NCBI GenBank assembly: GCA_947172415.1 | Contig: OX359195.1 | Location: 5,121,501-5,185,500, forward strand | Direction: 5' to 3' | Origin: Chondrosia reniformis | Taxonomy: Eukaryota > Porifera > Demospongiae > Chondrillida > Chondrillidae | Length of the DNA stretch: 64,000 bases | Shown here: positions 48,202 to 60,310 of the stretch, piece after piece | How the letters are laid out: every line of letters begins with the position of its first letter | Numbering within the stretch: position 1 is the first letter of the stretch | Translations under genes and position numbers: made by a program | Notes under the pieces: generated by a model | Database searches by the model: none | What the model was told of the DNA's origin: nothing | The model's input: the letters and a program-made list of their open reading frames with translations, nothing else

Positions 48202-51200
48202 CTATTCATTTTTGTACCGGTAAAATCTGATTTGAAACTTGCAGGTTACAGATCCACACTGAAGCAGTACTTCATTGGGGCAATCTGGTTTATCTTGACT
48301 GCAACACCCAACTTGGTACTTCAACCAATTGCACAATTCTCTACACCAATGGACCTCGGTACTAGGCTCACTTTGCATACTAATAACTTCCTCTTGCAAA
48401 GCTGTAGCATTCTGTGGTTCACGTTCATGATTAAATGTAATATTCCACTTAATCCAATCACTACAGAAAGAAGGCGTACACTACATAATATTTACTGTAA
48501 GTTACATAGTTTGGGAAGTTGGTCATCCATATTTAAATCTTAGAATGTAATAACCTAAACTCTTATACTAAAGACACACACTGCGTGATATACATATTTA
48601 TTGCAATATTAATGTAACATTGTAGTAGTAGTAGTGAATTGAATCATTGTGATTGAAACACCTTGACGAAGGAACACACTTGTCACTGTCAACTAAGCAT
48701 CAATAAAAATCTCTTACATGTGCACCAATCAGTATATCCAACTGTCAAAACTACTCTAGAAAGTTCTTAATTAGATCAAAACACTTAGAATAGAACAAAA
48801 CACCTTGCCTACATGCACGTCAGTCTAGCAAATAAGCTCACTCTGTTACATATTAAAGTGACTCTAGTAGTATTCTTGTGATATAATTTAAGGTTAAAAC
48901 TATCTTGCAAAAGGAAACTGTAAAGAACTGTATGACTACATGGTAAAGTACACAGAGAAGAAGACAAGAAGGAAAGACTTCTGGGGTCACTGATAAATGG
49001 TGGAATTCCTAAAAACAGCTGGCTGGCCCAGGAGACAACCTCAGCCAAAGCTCTATAGGTTTCCCTATGCATGGAAAACAGTCTATTATATTCCATTTTT
49101 CTTAGTCTTTAAAGAAAAACAATAAAAATAGGTAAATTATGGTATAAAATTAATTATTATAAAAATAGTGCAATTGAAAGACTGATATTGAATCTCAACT
49201 GATTGTTCCCTCCACTATTAGAATGTTCATACATAATCCATCTTTACTACCTAATACTATTGTGATTTACCCAATTCCATTATTAGATTGCCCATACAAT
49301 CATCATGTTTAAACAAGAAAAAAGGAGAGATATATACGTAATTTAACTCACTTTCCATGTGGTTTAAATTCATCAAATTTATCTTCCACAGACATTCCTT
49401 CGACTGACTTTGGCCTGAAGGTTATTAGTTTTGTCCCATTTTTTATTAGTCCACACAATTCCATAAGGTGGAGTAGGCTACTTATAGTGGAATACCTCCC
49501 AGCTACAGACTGGGACTTGGCTATTGGACCCACTATTATTGCAGTAAACGGACGATTATAAGAAAATCTAAATCCATCAGCAACTTCACTTTTTCTTAGG
49601 CACTCAACAAATCTGTCATAGTCTTTATCTGTTGAATTCTTATGTAATATACATTGCTTACCAAGTTCAAGCCTGAACTGAAATATAGGATTAAAAATCA
49701 CTCATATATGTACGTATATGAAATGATACAACCAAATTTTACAGGAGTTGTATACTGATCATAACTAGAGTGATACAAAAATAAATCTTTAGGACTTAGA
49801 TTAACAACAGAATAACAGACCTTTTTGAGTAGGTTGTCTGTACCGATTCAAACGTATGATGCAATTGCTCTTGGCATCTTCTACTACAAGGGTGTTTGAA
49901 TATCCTGCCAGGATGATGTCACAGCTAAGAGCTTGCATCATCACACCTTATGGCAGTACATTAGTGACATCTGGCTTGGACAACTGACTCAAAAAGTTCA
50001 CACAAACTTTATGAAAGTAGAGGTAAAAAACACTACATGCATTATACTGTATGTATAGGTACATACACCTATAAAAGTATAGATACACCCATTTACATCT
50101 AGGTACACCCATTTACATCTAGGTACACTTATTTACATCTAGGTACACCCATTTACATCTAGGTACACTTATTTACATCTAGGTACACCCATATGCGTAT
50201 ATAAAGGTTACCTATATAGTTGTATGCAGGTCACTTATAATTAAGACTTTTACCCATATACATAGTTATGCAAGTCACTTAAAACGTTTAGGTACGTAGG
50301 TTACTTAAGACTTTCACCTATATAGTTGTGCAAGTCACTTAAGATCTTTACCTTGTCAAGAATTTCATTACTTTTACTGAAGAGGTTGGCACTTGCTTTC
50401 ATTACATCCATTACAATGTATTTCTCAATAAGGAAAGGTTTTCCATCACATTCCAGTAAGTGAGGGTCAAAGTTCACACTCATGACCTACATCACAAACA
50501 TAGTTCAAACAGGCAATCTATGAAATGGAATATTGTGAAATCATTTTGCCTGTAAAATTAATCAACAATGGAAATACAGTAAGCTGGTGGTGTTCAATGC
50601 TTGGGGCACTTCACTGAATTTAATACAATTTTAAATTTACATGATAATAGCCAGATTTGGCAAGCGATAACTTTCAAATAATAAAGATTAGCACACTCAC
50701 AGTAAGTAATTATATCATAAAACTCAAGTTTGCCTTTAAATAGGCCCGCACCAACAATGCTTATCTTGCTGTTAGAAGGTAAAGAAAGCTTGTTCCAAGT
50801 TACCTTACATTACGGTAAGATTGTCGAAAGAGATATTTGTTGTAAAGTACAGACAGTTTATTCCAACATTGGTGCTCCACATATAATAAATAGCAATGTT
50901 GCAGGCCACTAGGCTCGTAACACAAAATCAGTACAAATACATACATACATAATAGAGTAAGGATTCCTTCTAACATACGTACATGTACCTACCTTTGCTG
51001 CAAGCCTGCCAAGTGTTGTACGATAACCAATTGTCCCTAAGCTTACATCCAAAAAGAATGTATTGCCTAGTTCACTGGGAATTTCTAATTCCTTACTTTT
51101 TAAGAGATTTGTTAAAAATGCACTCATTTTTGCACCCATCTGTAGACACAAGACAAACCGTTATTGAATACAACAAAGTTTTTGAATCAAATAGGAAGCA

Positions 51201-53018
51201 TCCTTTACCATATATGTATATACAAGACTCTTGACTTCCAGCTGTGGTACACCTTCCTGCTGCGGTACACCTTCCTGCTGCGGTACACCTTCCTGCTGGG
51301 GTACACCTTCCTGCTGTGGTACACCTTCCTGCTGCGGTACACCTTCCTGCTGCGGTACACCTTCCTGCTGCGGTACACCTTCCTGCTGCGGTACACCTTC
51401 CTGCTGCGGTACACCTTCCTGCTGTGGTACACCTTCCTGCTGCGGTACACCTTCCTGCTGCGGTACACCTTCCTGCTGGGGTACACCTTCCTGCTGCGGT
51501 ACACCTTCCTGCTGGGGTACACCTTCCTGCTGCGGTACACCTTCCTGCTGGGGTACAGCTGGATTGACCCTTCTCTGACGCCTTTTTTTGAAGCATTTAA
51601 AACACCCTTGAGAGTCTTGAGACTCATCGTCATCCTCATCTTTCATAAGCTCCTGATCCACCACTGTTGGCAAGTATAATGCACATATATTCTTTTATAT
51701 TAAGCTGCATGCTATTGTATATCACATTTCATTCAACATGTAACAATGTATTACAGTGTAACAGCAGCTATATATGCACACATATGGATTTAATATTTCA
51801 CATGACTTACAGCAACAAGTCTGTTCAGTCGAATTGGTTCATATATATAAAAGGTATTGTAGATTCAAACAGGGGACCCACCTATTTTCGTAAAATTGTC
51901 TTACCTTTTGTTACAAAATCCTTCTGTAAAATTTGCCTAAGAACTGTCATGTTTTCATATTCCCTTTGTATCTTCTCTTGTATGATCTGCTCAATTAGGA
52001 CTTCCCTTAGCACATATGCATATCCTGCATCGTGTTTAACTAGCTTCAGATACAAGAAATGCAAGTCACTGGTAATGCGGTACCGGCAGTTAAATCTTGC
52101 AAAGAACGGCTTTGGAACATAGAAATTGTGGGAGATTCCAGAAGCCAGTGAAAAACGTGCCGCATCATTCCAGCTAAGATGATCTTCATGATTCTTTATG
52201 CACCAAAAACAGCCGTACAGAGATGCTAAAAGTACTCCTCCCAATAGGATAAAATTGCTGTACCACACAGCTCTGAGAACATTTAACGTAGACAGGACGC
52301 AGTAAATATCTCGGTCTAAGGGCCACCTCTCTGGGATACTGCTGTCATTGAAGGCCCTTGGACAGGAAAATGGCGGTGAATAGTCATTGAATACTAAGCT
52401 GCAGATGCATATCCACGCAATGACCAGACCCAACTCTAGAAATAAACCGAATGCGTAGAACAGGTATGTTCTCGCTGTTTCTCCGAGTGCTCCCTTAAGT
52501 TCCGAGGCTACGATAAAGTTTTTAAAAGCAAAGGTACCCGTTTCGCCCTCTCTGTGCCGATCTAGAGACGTAGACAGAGCGGTGAAAAATCTAAACCTTC
52601 CAGCAAACCAGATTGACCAACTGTAATATGGTAAGGCAAGCGTAAATCCCTGGATCAAGAGGATAAAAGCAAAGAAGTCGGTTGGTGCTGTGTACTGGCT
52701 GCAGTAGCTGTTGATGTAGGCCCCCTGATCTATAGTGTAGTCATCTGGCGTCATGCACTGCACCGATATTCCTCTTATGGAAGAGAGCACGTCCAGAATG
52801 GTCAGCAAAAACATTCCGGCCACACTGTACTTGATGATTTTGTCCCAAAAGAAGTCTTTCAAATCTTCCGGTGCCCTCTCTTTTTTATCATAGCCCAGAT
52901 CGCGAAGAATCCCCTCGGAACTGACTAAGTCTTCCCTACTCCTCTTCACCTTATCATTAAGGCTCTCAGTAGGCCTTTCCTCCGTGCGAATATTTGCTTG
53001 CTCTGTTCGGCCAGACAT
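48202..53018 (-). CDS. Innexin/pannexin/LRRC8-superfamily four-TM protein, copy A
   Basis: Six exons: 53018-51905, 51663-51209, 51139-50993, 50486-50352, 49677-49352, 48460-48202; phases agree, 811 aa. TM segments lie near 62-82, 114-136, 183-208 and 250-273. Loop 1 has C88 and C106 (VQCMTPDDY, then YINSYC), loop 2 has C219 and C240 (FSCPRAF, then IYCVLSTLNVLRAVWY), the layout of pannexins and innexins. The post-TM4 stretch SDLHFLYLKLVKHDAG resembles the LRRC8/pannexin cytoplasmic helix. Exon 2 encodes GCFKCFKKRR and about 17 VPQQEG repeats. Exons 3-6 encode an unrecognised region of about 290 aa, ending with a Cys-rich LCNW...EVLLQCG segment. Likely a plasma-membrane large-pore channel; gap-junction function cannot be judged. 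The start matches copy B. The donor of exon 2 is the least certain border. Confidence 0.85.
48955..49090 (+). repeat. Dispersed about 250-bp repeat family, partial copy
   Basis: GGGGTCACTGATAAATGGTG, GGAATTCCTAAAAACAGCTG, GCCCAGGAGA and CCAAAGCTCTATAGGTTTCC follow the family order. It lies in intron 5 of channel gene A. Confidence 0.6.
50083..50195. repeat. 20-bp minisatellite in channel gene A intron 4
   Basis: Units of TACACCCATTTACATCTAGG, about five to six copies, alternating ACACCC and ACACTT variants. No unique spacers, so not a CRISPR array. Confidence 0.9.
51241..51558. repeat. 18-bp coding repeat (VPQQEG) in channel gene A exon 2
   Basis: About 17 units of 18 bp (plus strand CTGCGGTACACCTTCCTG) encode VPQQEG. 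Third-position variants CGG, TGG and GGG mark subtypes. With no stop in any frame, all six frames are open here. The copy number is probably polymorphic. Confidence 0.95.
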
Positions 53019-53401
53019 TTTATTTCCTGGAATTGCGGTGCACGTCCCCAGAAATATATATATAATATACAATCAGGATTGCGCAAATTCCTACATTGTG
53101 CGGAACATATACGTAAAGGTGTCTAGTAATGAGAACAAATAGACTAATAGTCTATTAATAAAATAATAGATAAAATTATACAATTATTAGGCCAGTTCTA
53201 CTAAATATCCATTTTTATTATTAAAAAGGGTGGTCATTCGTTTTTTACATCATCTACTGCCGTATATATATACTCTAATGCGTCCTTATATTCCATAATA
53301 TATATCAACCACAAGAATTGAGAAAACCAGATCATGTCAAAATACAAAAAATATAATTAAAGATATAAAATATAAAATTTGTACTGTTAGGTTTCTGACT
53401 T
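53019..53401. other. Short spacer between the two channel genes
   Basis: Only 383 bp separate the start codon of copy A from the stop codon of copy B. It is AT-rich, with TATATATATAATATAC about 40 bp upstream of the copy A ATG. It should hold copy A's promoter and copy B's 3' end signals. Confidence 0.6.
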
Positions 53402-56400
53402 CTATGTTGTCTCTCTCTCTTTGAATTCATAAAAATTAAGTTGAAACATACAGGGTACAGGTCCACACTGAATCAAAACTTCATTGCCCTTCAGTTTAAA
53501 ACATTTCTTGCAATAGCAAAACTGGTACCTGAACCAGTTACACAATGAGTTAGAGCAATGCTTAGAGTCTTCATTAATGTTGGTAGACTCATTTACATCA
53601 ACAAGTACAGCTCTATCTCTGGATCCCTCTCCATCTCTAGTTACAGCTTCATTATTGGATTCCTCTGCTACTCGATAATAGTTATTTTGATCTCCATTTT
53701 CATGAATAAAGGTAATTTTATTCCAGTCATCCCAGAAACTATCTGTATCAGACCTGTAATGTATATAAACTTTCCTTAAGAATTGGAGAAAATTGAAAAG
53801 CAGCTGCTGAATTCAGCAAGCACTTCTATAGACACATTAACATACGTAGAGTATAGATTAGGTGACTTCTTTATAACTGTTATTGTATTTTGCATGTATT
53901 TCATCTATTTTTGCAAACTTTATATCTTTATTATTATTATTAATTATTGTTCACACTGTTAATAAGAAATAGTAATAACGAGAAAGACTTTGTCCTGCAC
54001 TGTGGATTTCTCGTTAACCAGTTCCTACTGTACTATATTGTGATTTAGATTGCCCATACAATCATCATGTTGAAACAAGTAAGAGGAGCTACATAAATTA
54101 ACTCACTTTCCATGTGGTTTAAATTCATCAAATTTATCTTCCACAGACATTCCTTCGACTGACTTTGGCCTGAAGGTTATTAGTTTTGTCCCATTTTTTA
54201 TTAGTCCACACAATTCCATAAGGTGGAGTAGGTTACTTATAGTGGAATACCTCCCAGCTACAGACTGGGACTTGGCTATTGGACCCACTATTATTGCAGT
54301 GAATGATGAGTTGTTGTATCTGGTTGGAAATCCTGTGGCAGGTTTTCCATCTCTTAGACACTCTACAGCTTCATCCTCATCACTTTGTTCTTGTACTAGA
54401 TACTCCTTAACAAATTCTCTCACAAACTAAAGGTAAGGAATGAAACCCCTTCTGAATCAGTTTAATTATAAAATGCAATTAGAAAGTCGTGCCACCCCCT
54501 GCACTACAAATACTTGTACACCTTGTTTGGTTTATAGGTTTGGTTTATATTTAAAGTTATAACTGATTCAAAACTAACAAAAGGACAGAAACTTAAGGTT
54601 AACGAATGCCGCCATTTGCAATTATGTATAAATAAAGACTTATGATACTTGCCTATGAACAAATATTTTCAGGAAATAAAGTCACGTGGAGTTAACATTT
54701 GTTTTTAAAGTGCAGGTTGCTTATGCATAACTTACTATTGCCTATATATAGTTGTATGCAAGACTATGCAAGACTTTTATCTATATAGTTGTATGTAGGT
54801 ATATAATTGTATGCAGGTCACTTTTACGTACCTTGTCCTGGATTTCATTACTTTTACTAAAGAGGTTGGCACTTGCTTTCATTACATCCATTGCAATGTA
54901 TTTCTCAAAAAGGAAAGGTTTTGCATCATACTCCAAGAAGGGGTCAAAGTTCACACTCATGACCTACATCACAAACAAATTACACATACTACATCAAAAT
55001 CAACACTTTTAAGAACTTTAATAATTTAAACACATTAAAATAACTGTATGGACATTCGTCTCACAATTGGTCATACCTATCAATTTATCTTTACAATTAG
55101 TATTTGTTGCTATGAAGCAATGCAACAAATTTATATTGTAATTACAGAAAATCATCCCATGTAGCAAGCATAAAAACATACCCACAATTTTATCCTAATA
55201 TTCTCATTAAAAGTGGCTCTATACTATGTACAGTCACATGCATACATATGTAATCAGCTCTGCATTGTATATCATAAACGTATACAAAGATGCTCATCGT
55301 ATTACTTCTCCTGCAATCCGGCCAAGGGTTGTGCGATAGCCAATTGTTCCCAAGCTTACATTCAAAAGGAATGTATGGCCTAGCTCAGCAGAGGGGTGTA
55401 ATTTGAAACAATCTAATTTTAAAAGGTTGGTTAAAAATGTATTCATTGACTTTCCCAATTCCTGCAGATAAAAAATAAACCAATAGAATATTTGAAACAT
55501 CAACTGGAAAACAACTTCACACATACAGGTAGTCTAGTCGAACTCTGTTGCTGAGCTGAGCTCTGTTGCTGAGTCGAACTCTGTTGCTGAGCCAAGCTCT
55601 GTTGCTGAGTCGAACTCTGTTGCTGAGCCGAGCTCTGTTGCTGAGCCGAGCTCTGTTGCTGAGTCGAGCTCTGTTGCTGAGCCGAGCTCTGTTGCTGAGC
55701 CGAGCTCTGTTGCTGATCAGGTCTTGAATGACTTCCTCTTTTAAGACAAGGAAAACATCCTTTAGATTCCTCAAGTACTTCACTATCATCGTTTCTCATG
55801 AGTTCCGCTAATGGGATATGCATTATACAAATCATAATTACATTCACTGACAAAAACATACATATTTACTATCTAACTTTGAAATCATACAGACAATGTA
55901 TGTACATACTGCCTAGTCAGTTAGTTAGTTATAATGATATTTAGACAAGAAAGACCCATCAGCTCTGCAAACAGCTGGTCTACCTGGGTGTCCTGTACAT
56001 TACATTAGAAGTAGTTCGAGTTTAAAAGGCACCCCCAACAAATTCAAACCACTTGGCTTATATATAAGGTTATGAACAGGAAGCCATACGTTAACATAAT
56101 TTCTGAAAACAATATAGGGCGCCGTAGAAAAGAACAAAAAGGTAAATTAGTCATAACTCCTAATTAATCTGGGTTACTTAACAAATGAATAAATGAATAT
56201 TAATTAAACCATTTAGTAATCAGTGACAGCCCCTTGAAGAATTTAGTCAGCCATTTTACTATAGTCAATCAATGCCTTGGTGCTATTCAGCACTTTCCCT
56301 AGGACAATTCTCTATGTAGCCAACAGATGTACGTATTACCATACGTAACCTCTTACGCAGGTGACCTTAAGCAGGTGACCACTTACGCAGGTGACCACTT

Positions 56401-57863
56401 AAGCAGGTGACCACTTACGCAGGTGACCACTTAAGCAGGTGACCACTTACGCAGGTGACCACTTAAGCAGGTGACCACTTACGCAGGTGACCTCTTACGC
56501 AGGTGACCACTTACGCAGGTGACCACTTACGCAGGTGACCACTTACGCAGGTGACCACTTACGCAGGTGACCACTTACGCAGGTGACCACTTAAGCAGGT
56601 GACCTCTTACGCAGGTGACCACTTACGCAGGTGACCACTTACGCAGGTGACCTCTTACGCAGGTGACCTCTTACGCAGGTGACCACTTACGCAGGTGACC
56701 ACTTACGCAGGTGACCACTTACGCAGGTGACCACTTACAGCATGAACCTTCCTGTTACACTTACCACCTATTGTTAGAAAATCCTTCTTGAAAATTTGCC
56801 TAAGAACTGTCATATTTTCATATTCCCTTTGGATCTTCTCTTGTATGATCTGCTCAATTAGGACTTCCCTTAGCACATACGCATATCCAGCATCGTGTTT
56901 AACTAGCTTCAGATACAAGAAATGTAAGTCACTGGTAATGCGGTACCGGCAGTCGAATCTTGCAAAGAACGGCTTTGGAACATAGAAATTGTGGGAGATT
57001 CCAGAAGCCAGTGAAAAACGTGCCGCATCATTCCAGCTAAGATGATCTTCATGATTCTTTATGCACCAAAAACAGCCGTACAGAGATGCCAAAAGTACTC
57101 CTCCCAATAGGATAAAATTGCTGTACCACACAGCTCTGAGAACATTTAACGTAGACAGGACGCAGTAAATATCATGGTCTAAGGGCCACCTCTCTGGGAT
57201 ACTGCTGTCATTGAAGGCCCTTGGACAGGAAAATGGTGGTGAATAGTCATTGAATACTAAGCTGCAGATGCATATCCACGCAATGACCAGACCCAACTCT
57301 AGAAATAAACCGAGTACGTAGAACAGGTATGTTCTCGCTGTTTCTCCGAGTGCTCCCTTAAGTTCCGAGGCTACGATAAAGTTTTTAAAAGCAAAGGTAC
57401 CAGTTTCGCCCTCTCTGTGCCGATCTAGAGACGTAGACAGAGCGGTGAAAAACCTAAACCTTCCAGCAAACCAGATTGACCAACTGTAATATGGTAAGGC
57501 AAGCGTAAATCCCTGGATCAAGAGGATAAAGGCAAAGAAGTCGGTTGGTGCGGTGTACTGGCTGCAGTAGCTGTTGATGTAGGCCCCCTGATCTATTTCG
57601 TAGTCATCTGGCGTCATGCACTGCACCGATATTCCTCTTATGGAAGAGAGCACGTCCAAAATGGTCAGCAAAAACATTCCGGCCACACTGTACTTGATGA
57701 TTTTGTCCCAAAAGAAGTCTTTCAAATCTTCCGGTGCCCTCTCTTTTTTATCATAGCCCAGATCGCGAAGAATCTCCTCAGTGTTGGCTAAGTCTTCTTC
57801 TTTACTTCTCCCCTTACTAGGAAGGCTATCTGCCTCACTAGGACTATCAGCTCGGTCAGACAT
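53402..57863 (-). CDS. Innexin/pannexin/LRRC8-superfamily four-TM protein, copy B
   Basis: Six exons: 57863-56765, 55807-55527, 55461-55306, 54963-54832, 54426-54107, 53738-53402; all phases agree with copy A, 774 aa. The TM part (EILRDLGYDKKERAP up to IQREYENMTVLRQI) is almost identical to copy A, including the four loop cysteines. The first 30 residues, the exon 2 repeat (about ten QQQSSA units), the N-terminal half of exon 5 and exon 6 differ strongly. Exon 6 starts FWDDWNKITFIHENGD and ends with a Cys-rich LCNWFRYQFCYCKKCF segment and EVLIQCGPVPC, parallel to copy A. The two proteins could co-assemble; this is inference. A dense tandem array fills the start of intron 1. Confidence 0.85.
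55534..55715. repeat. 18-bp coding repeat (QQQSSA) in channel gene B exon 2
   Basis: About ten 18-bp units (plus strand GAGCTCTGTTGCTGAGCC) encode QQQSSA or QQQSST. The period equals that of copy A's repeat, but the sequence is unrelated. Confidence 0.93.
56350..56740. repeat. 16-bp tandem array in channel gene B intron 1
   Basis: About 24 units of CACTTACGCAGGTGAC. On the transcribed (minus) strand each standard unit reads GTCACCTGCGTAAGTG, so it contains the 5'-splice-site hexamer GTAAGT; a minority variant has TTAAGT. Each unit also has CAGGTG (an E-box) and GGTGACC. It begins about 25 bp past the real exon 1 donor at 56764. Units are contiguous without spacers, so not a CRISPR array. Confidence 0.95.
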
Positions 57864-60310
57864 TTTCCAGGAAACGCGGAAACTGCATCTACCGTATTTT
57901 ATTTGTAAAATTAAGGGAATGTGTCAATGTGATAACACTTGAACCTTCCCTAAAATGTGGTTGCCCTTTGGCGTTGATGTTTTATGTACATATAAACCAT
58001 ACTCTGCTCAATGGCATATCAAGAATATTGCTTTTCAAATCTGAATCAAAACAAGTCAAGCTTAAGGACATTGGCAGAATGCAGATTTTTGGCCACTGGA
58101 GAATTGAACCTGAATTGTGATTTGGGTTTATAGCCAGTCTCTTTGTAATATAATAAATATCCAACTTTCATTTTTGTGTCAATATAATGTTTTTTTTTGT
58201 ATATACAGTACACTTGGCTCCCTGTAGTGAAGTTCCAGTATATGTAATAATTATGCCTGGTACAGTATTACATTGAAAACCTCAGGACTCCCAGTAACCA
58301 CTATAATGTATAAAATTTTGTTCAATGTTACTTTCATGATTTTGATGTATCTATATATACATATACCTGTGTGCACTTGTATTTATATTCATATGTATAT
58401 TCATATGTATATTGCATCTAATCTCTAGTATAAATGGTTTACATATAACATACATACGCTACAGTCTACATATAGTATATATTGAATCCATGCTTGGGAT
58501 TTTATATAAATATTAGCATCAACTGCAGGACCGTTCCAGTAACTCAAAAGGAGAAGGGTCTCTTTACAACCAGAAGAACTTGTTTAAGAACTAGCTACAT
58601 TGTTTGACCATTTTTTTATAATTTTAAAACCATGTACATGTATATTTTATATTTCAGAATTGTCAAACAAAAATGATCATTGTGCAGTGGTTAAATATAT
58701 ACACGAATTCATTTTATGAGCTTGGAATAATAAGATACATATACATTAAAATGTAACCCAGTTCATTGCAAATGCATATATACATCTATGTCAGCATTCA
58801 GTATACTCTTGTAAAATATTGCATAACAAGAATTATAAAAATCCAAAGGCCATGTCCCCTTAGATTGCTGCAACGTTGCAGGATACAGATATGTATCATA
58901 AATACCATTCGTATTGTAAGTAGAGAGTAACTAAGAAAAAAGGGAAGTAAATGAAAAAGAAAAAAAGGAAAAATGAGGAAAGTAGATGATAAAGAAAAAA
59001 GGAAGAGACAAGAGTATAAGAAAGTAAGTAAAACAAAAAAGGAAAAAATATACGATTTTTTCTGCATGTGTACTCCAGGGAATAAGTAGTGTACCAAGTC
59101 CCTTTCAATGACTGCAATAGGACCTATATAATGTATTTTATAGGCAGACTTTGTTCTTCGTTTTCTACCAAAAAAAAAAACCTTAATTTAATGTTTAATG
59201 CCAATTCTGTTTCTAGGTCCTTCTTGGACCCATATGTTAGTTAACTACAGTATTTTGTAACTTGCACTGTATATAAACTGTTTTAGGTCTATAAACTCAC
59301 ACTATTTCCAAGACATATTGATCAGTAACTCAATCATTTACGAGCTCAGGTGCTTTCCATTACTTCTAATGTTTCCTGTTCTAGAAGTATAGATCTAGAC
59401 TATAAAATGGGTAGCTACCTACATATGTATACCTATATATGTGCATTGTATAAACAACCATTTTGTACAATCCTTATACACTAATGAACATTTAGCATGC
59501 ATATGGAATATATAGTGATGGTTTAGGGCTATGCAGCTGAACTTATATATTAGAGCTACAAAGCCTAATGTACAGCCCATTATGACTTTTACCAGGGCTG
59601 CCTATCAGAGAGATGTCTGCTCTACTCAGGTGACTGTTTACAAAGGTTTTACTGTAAGTATATATATATTTATCAGAATTATATAAAGTATGCACAGTAA
59701 TAATACAATGTAAAAAATAAATTTTTGGATTTGACCTATTGCAGGTTATCCAATTTGCTAATCAATGTTGAAACACGTGCACATGTTTTGGCATTTAGAA
59801 CAACATACATAAGCGACTGCAAATATGTAGTTGAATATAAAAATTAAATCCCTGTTGATATATATATTATGTGATAATTGATAATACATTGAACAGGGTA
59901 CACATGTTCTTTTAACCAACCTACTTAGATCATTATCATGATCACACTTACAGCAGTGCATGGCTATTGAAGAACCAGTGTAGCTCATGCATATTGATAA
60001 TAATCATATAAATGTTGATTAGACAAAGGGTTCTCCTCTTTGGAGGTAAACTGCAAAGGTGTTCATTTCAGAGTGATTTTTAAGCAAAATAAATAGCAAA
60101 TTATAATTTCTTTGAACAAAAAAATACAAAAACAACTTCACATTACATTACAAGCTGTACAGTATACATAGATAATTACAAGCCAGTATTTATAGTTCAG
60201 AACTAGAACATTGGCTTATAAGGAGCTTAAGTTCATGGAGGTTCTTAGGTTTGTTTGACAATTAACAATGAAATGCAGCAGTTAATGATACTATATTTGC
60301 CAGTGTTCCA
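57864..60310. other. Intergenic: channel B promoter side, 3' flank of the LXXLL paralogue
   Basis: No exon recognised. It contains a purine-rich strand at about 58917-59050, a dispersed repeat at 59125-59300 and many TATATA/TACATA microsatellites. The first few hundred bases should hold the promoter of channel gene B. Confidence 0.55.
59125..59300 (+). repeat. Dispersed repeat, copy also at 25770-25960
   Basis: Shared blocks GACTTTGTTCTTCGTTTTCT and TTTCTAGGTCCTTCTTGGAC, followed by GTAACTTGCACTGTATATA as at about 26.67 kb. Family unknown. Confidence 0.55.

Noticed and set aside
49348..49351. Stop codon read directly after KPHGK in channel exon 5
   Set aside because: A canonical donor (AAA, then GTGAGT) precedes it in both copies, and a phase-matched last exon with conserved Cys-rich sequence follows in both.
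51164..51679. Open frames in all six frames across the 18-bp repeat
   Set aside because: Only the minus frame encoding VPQQEG has matching exon borders, phase and a homologue in copy B; the others are products of a stop-free repeat unit.
53019..53072. Upstream in-frame start for channel copy A (MYIIYIFLG)
   Set aside because: Copy B starts at the position matching MSGRTEQ in A, and the upstream residues have no counterpart there.
56350..56740. Possible CRISPR array
   Set aside because: Units are contiguous 16-mers without unique spacers, in a eukaryotic intron; the same holds for 50083-50195.
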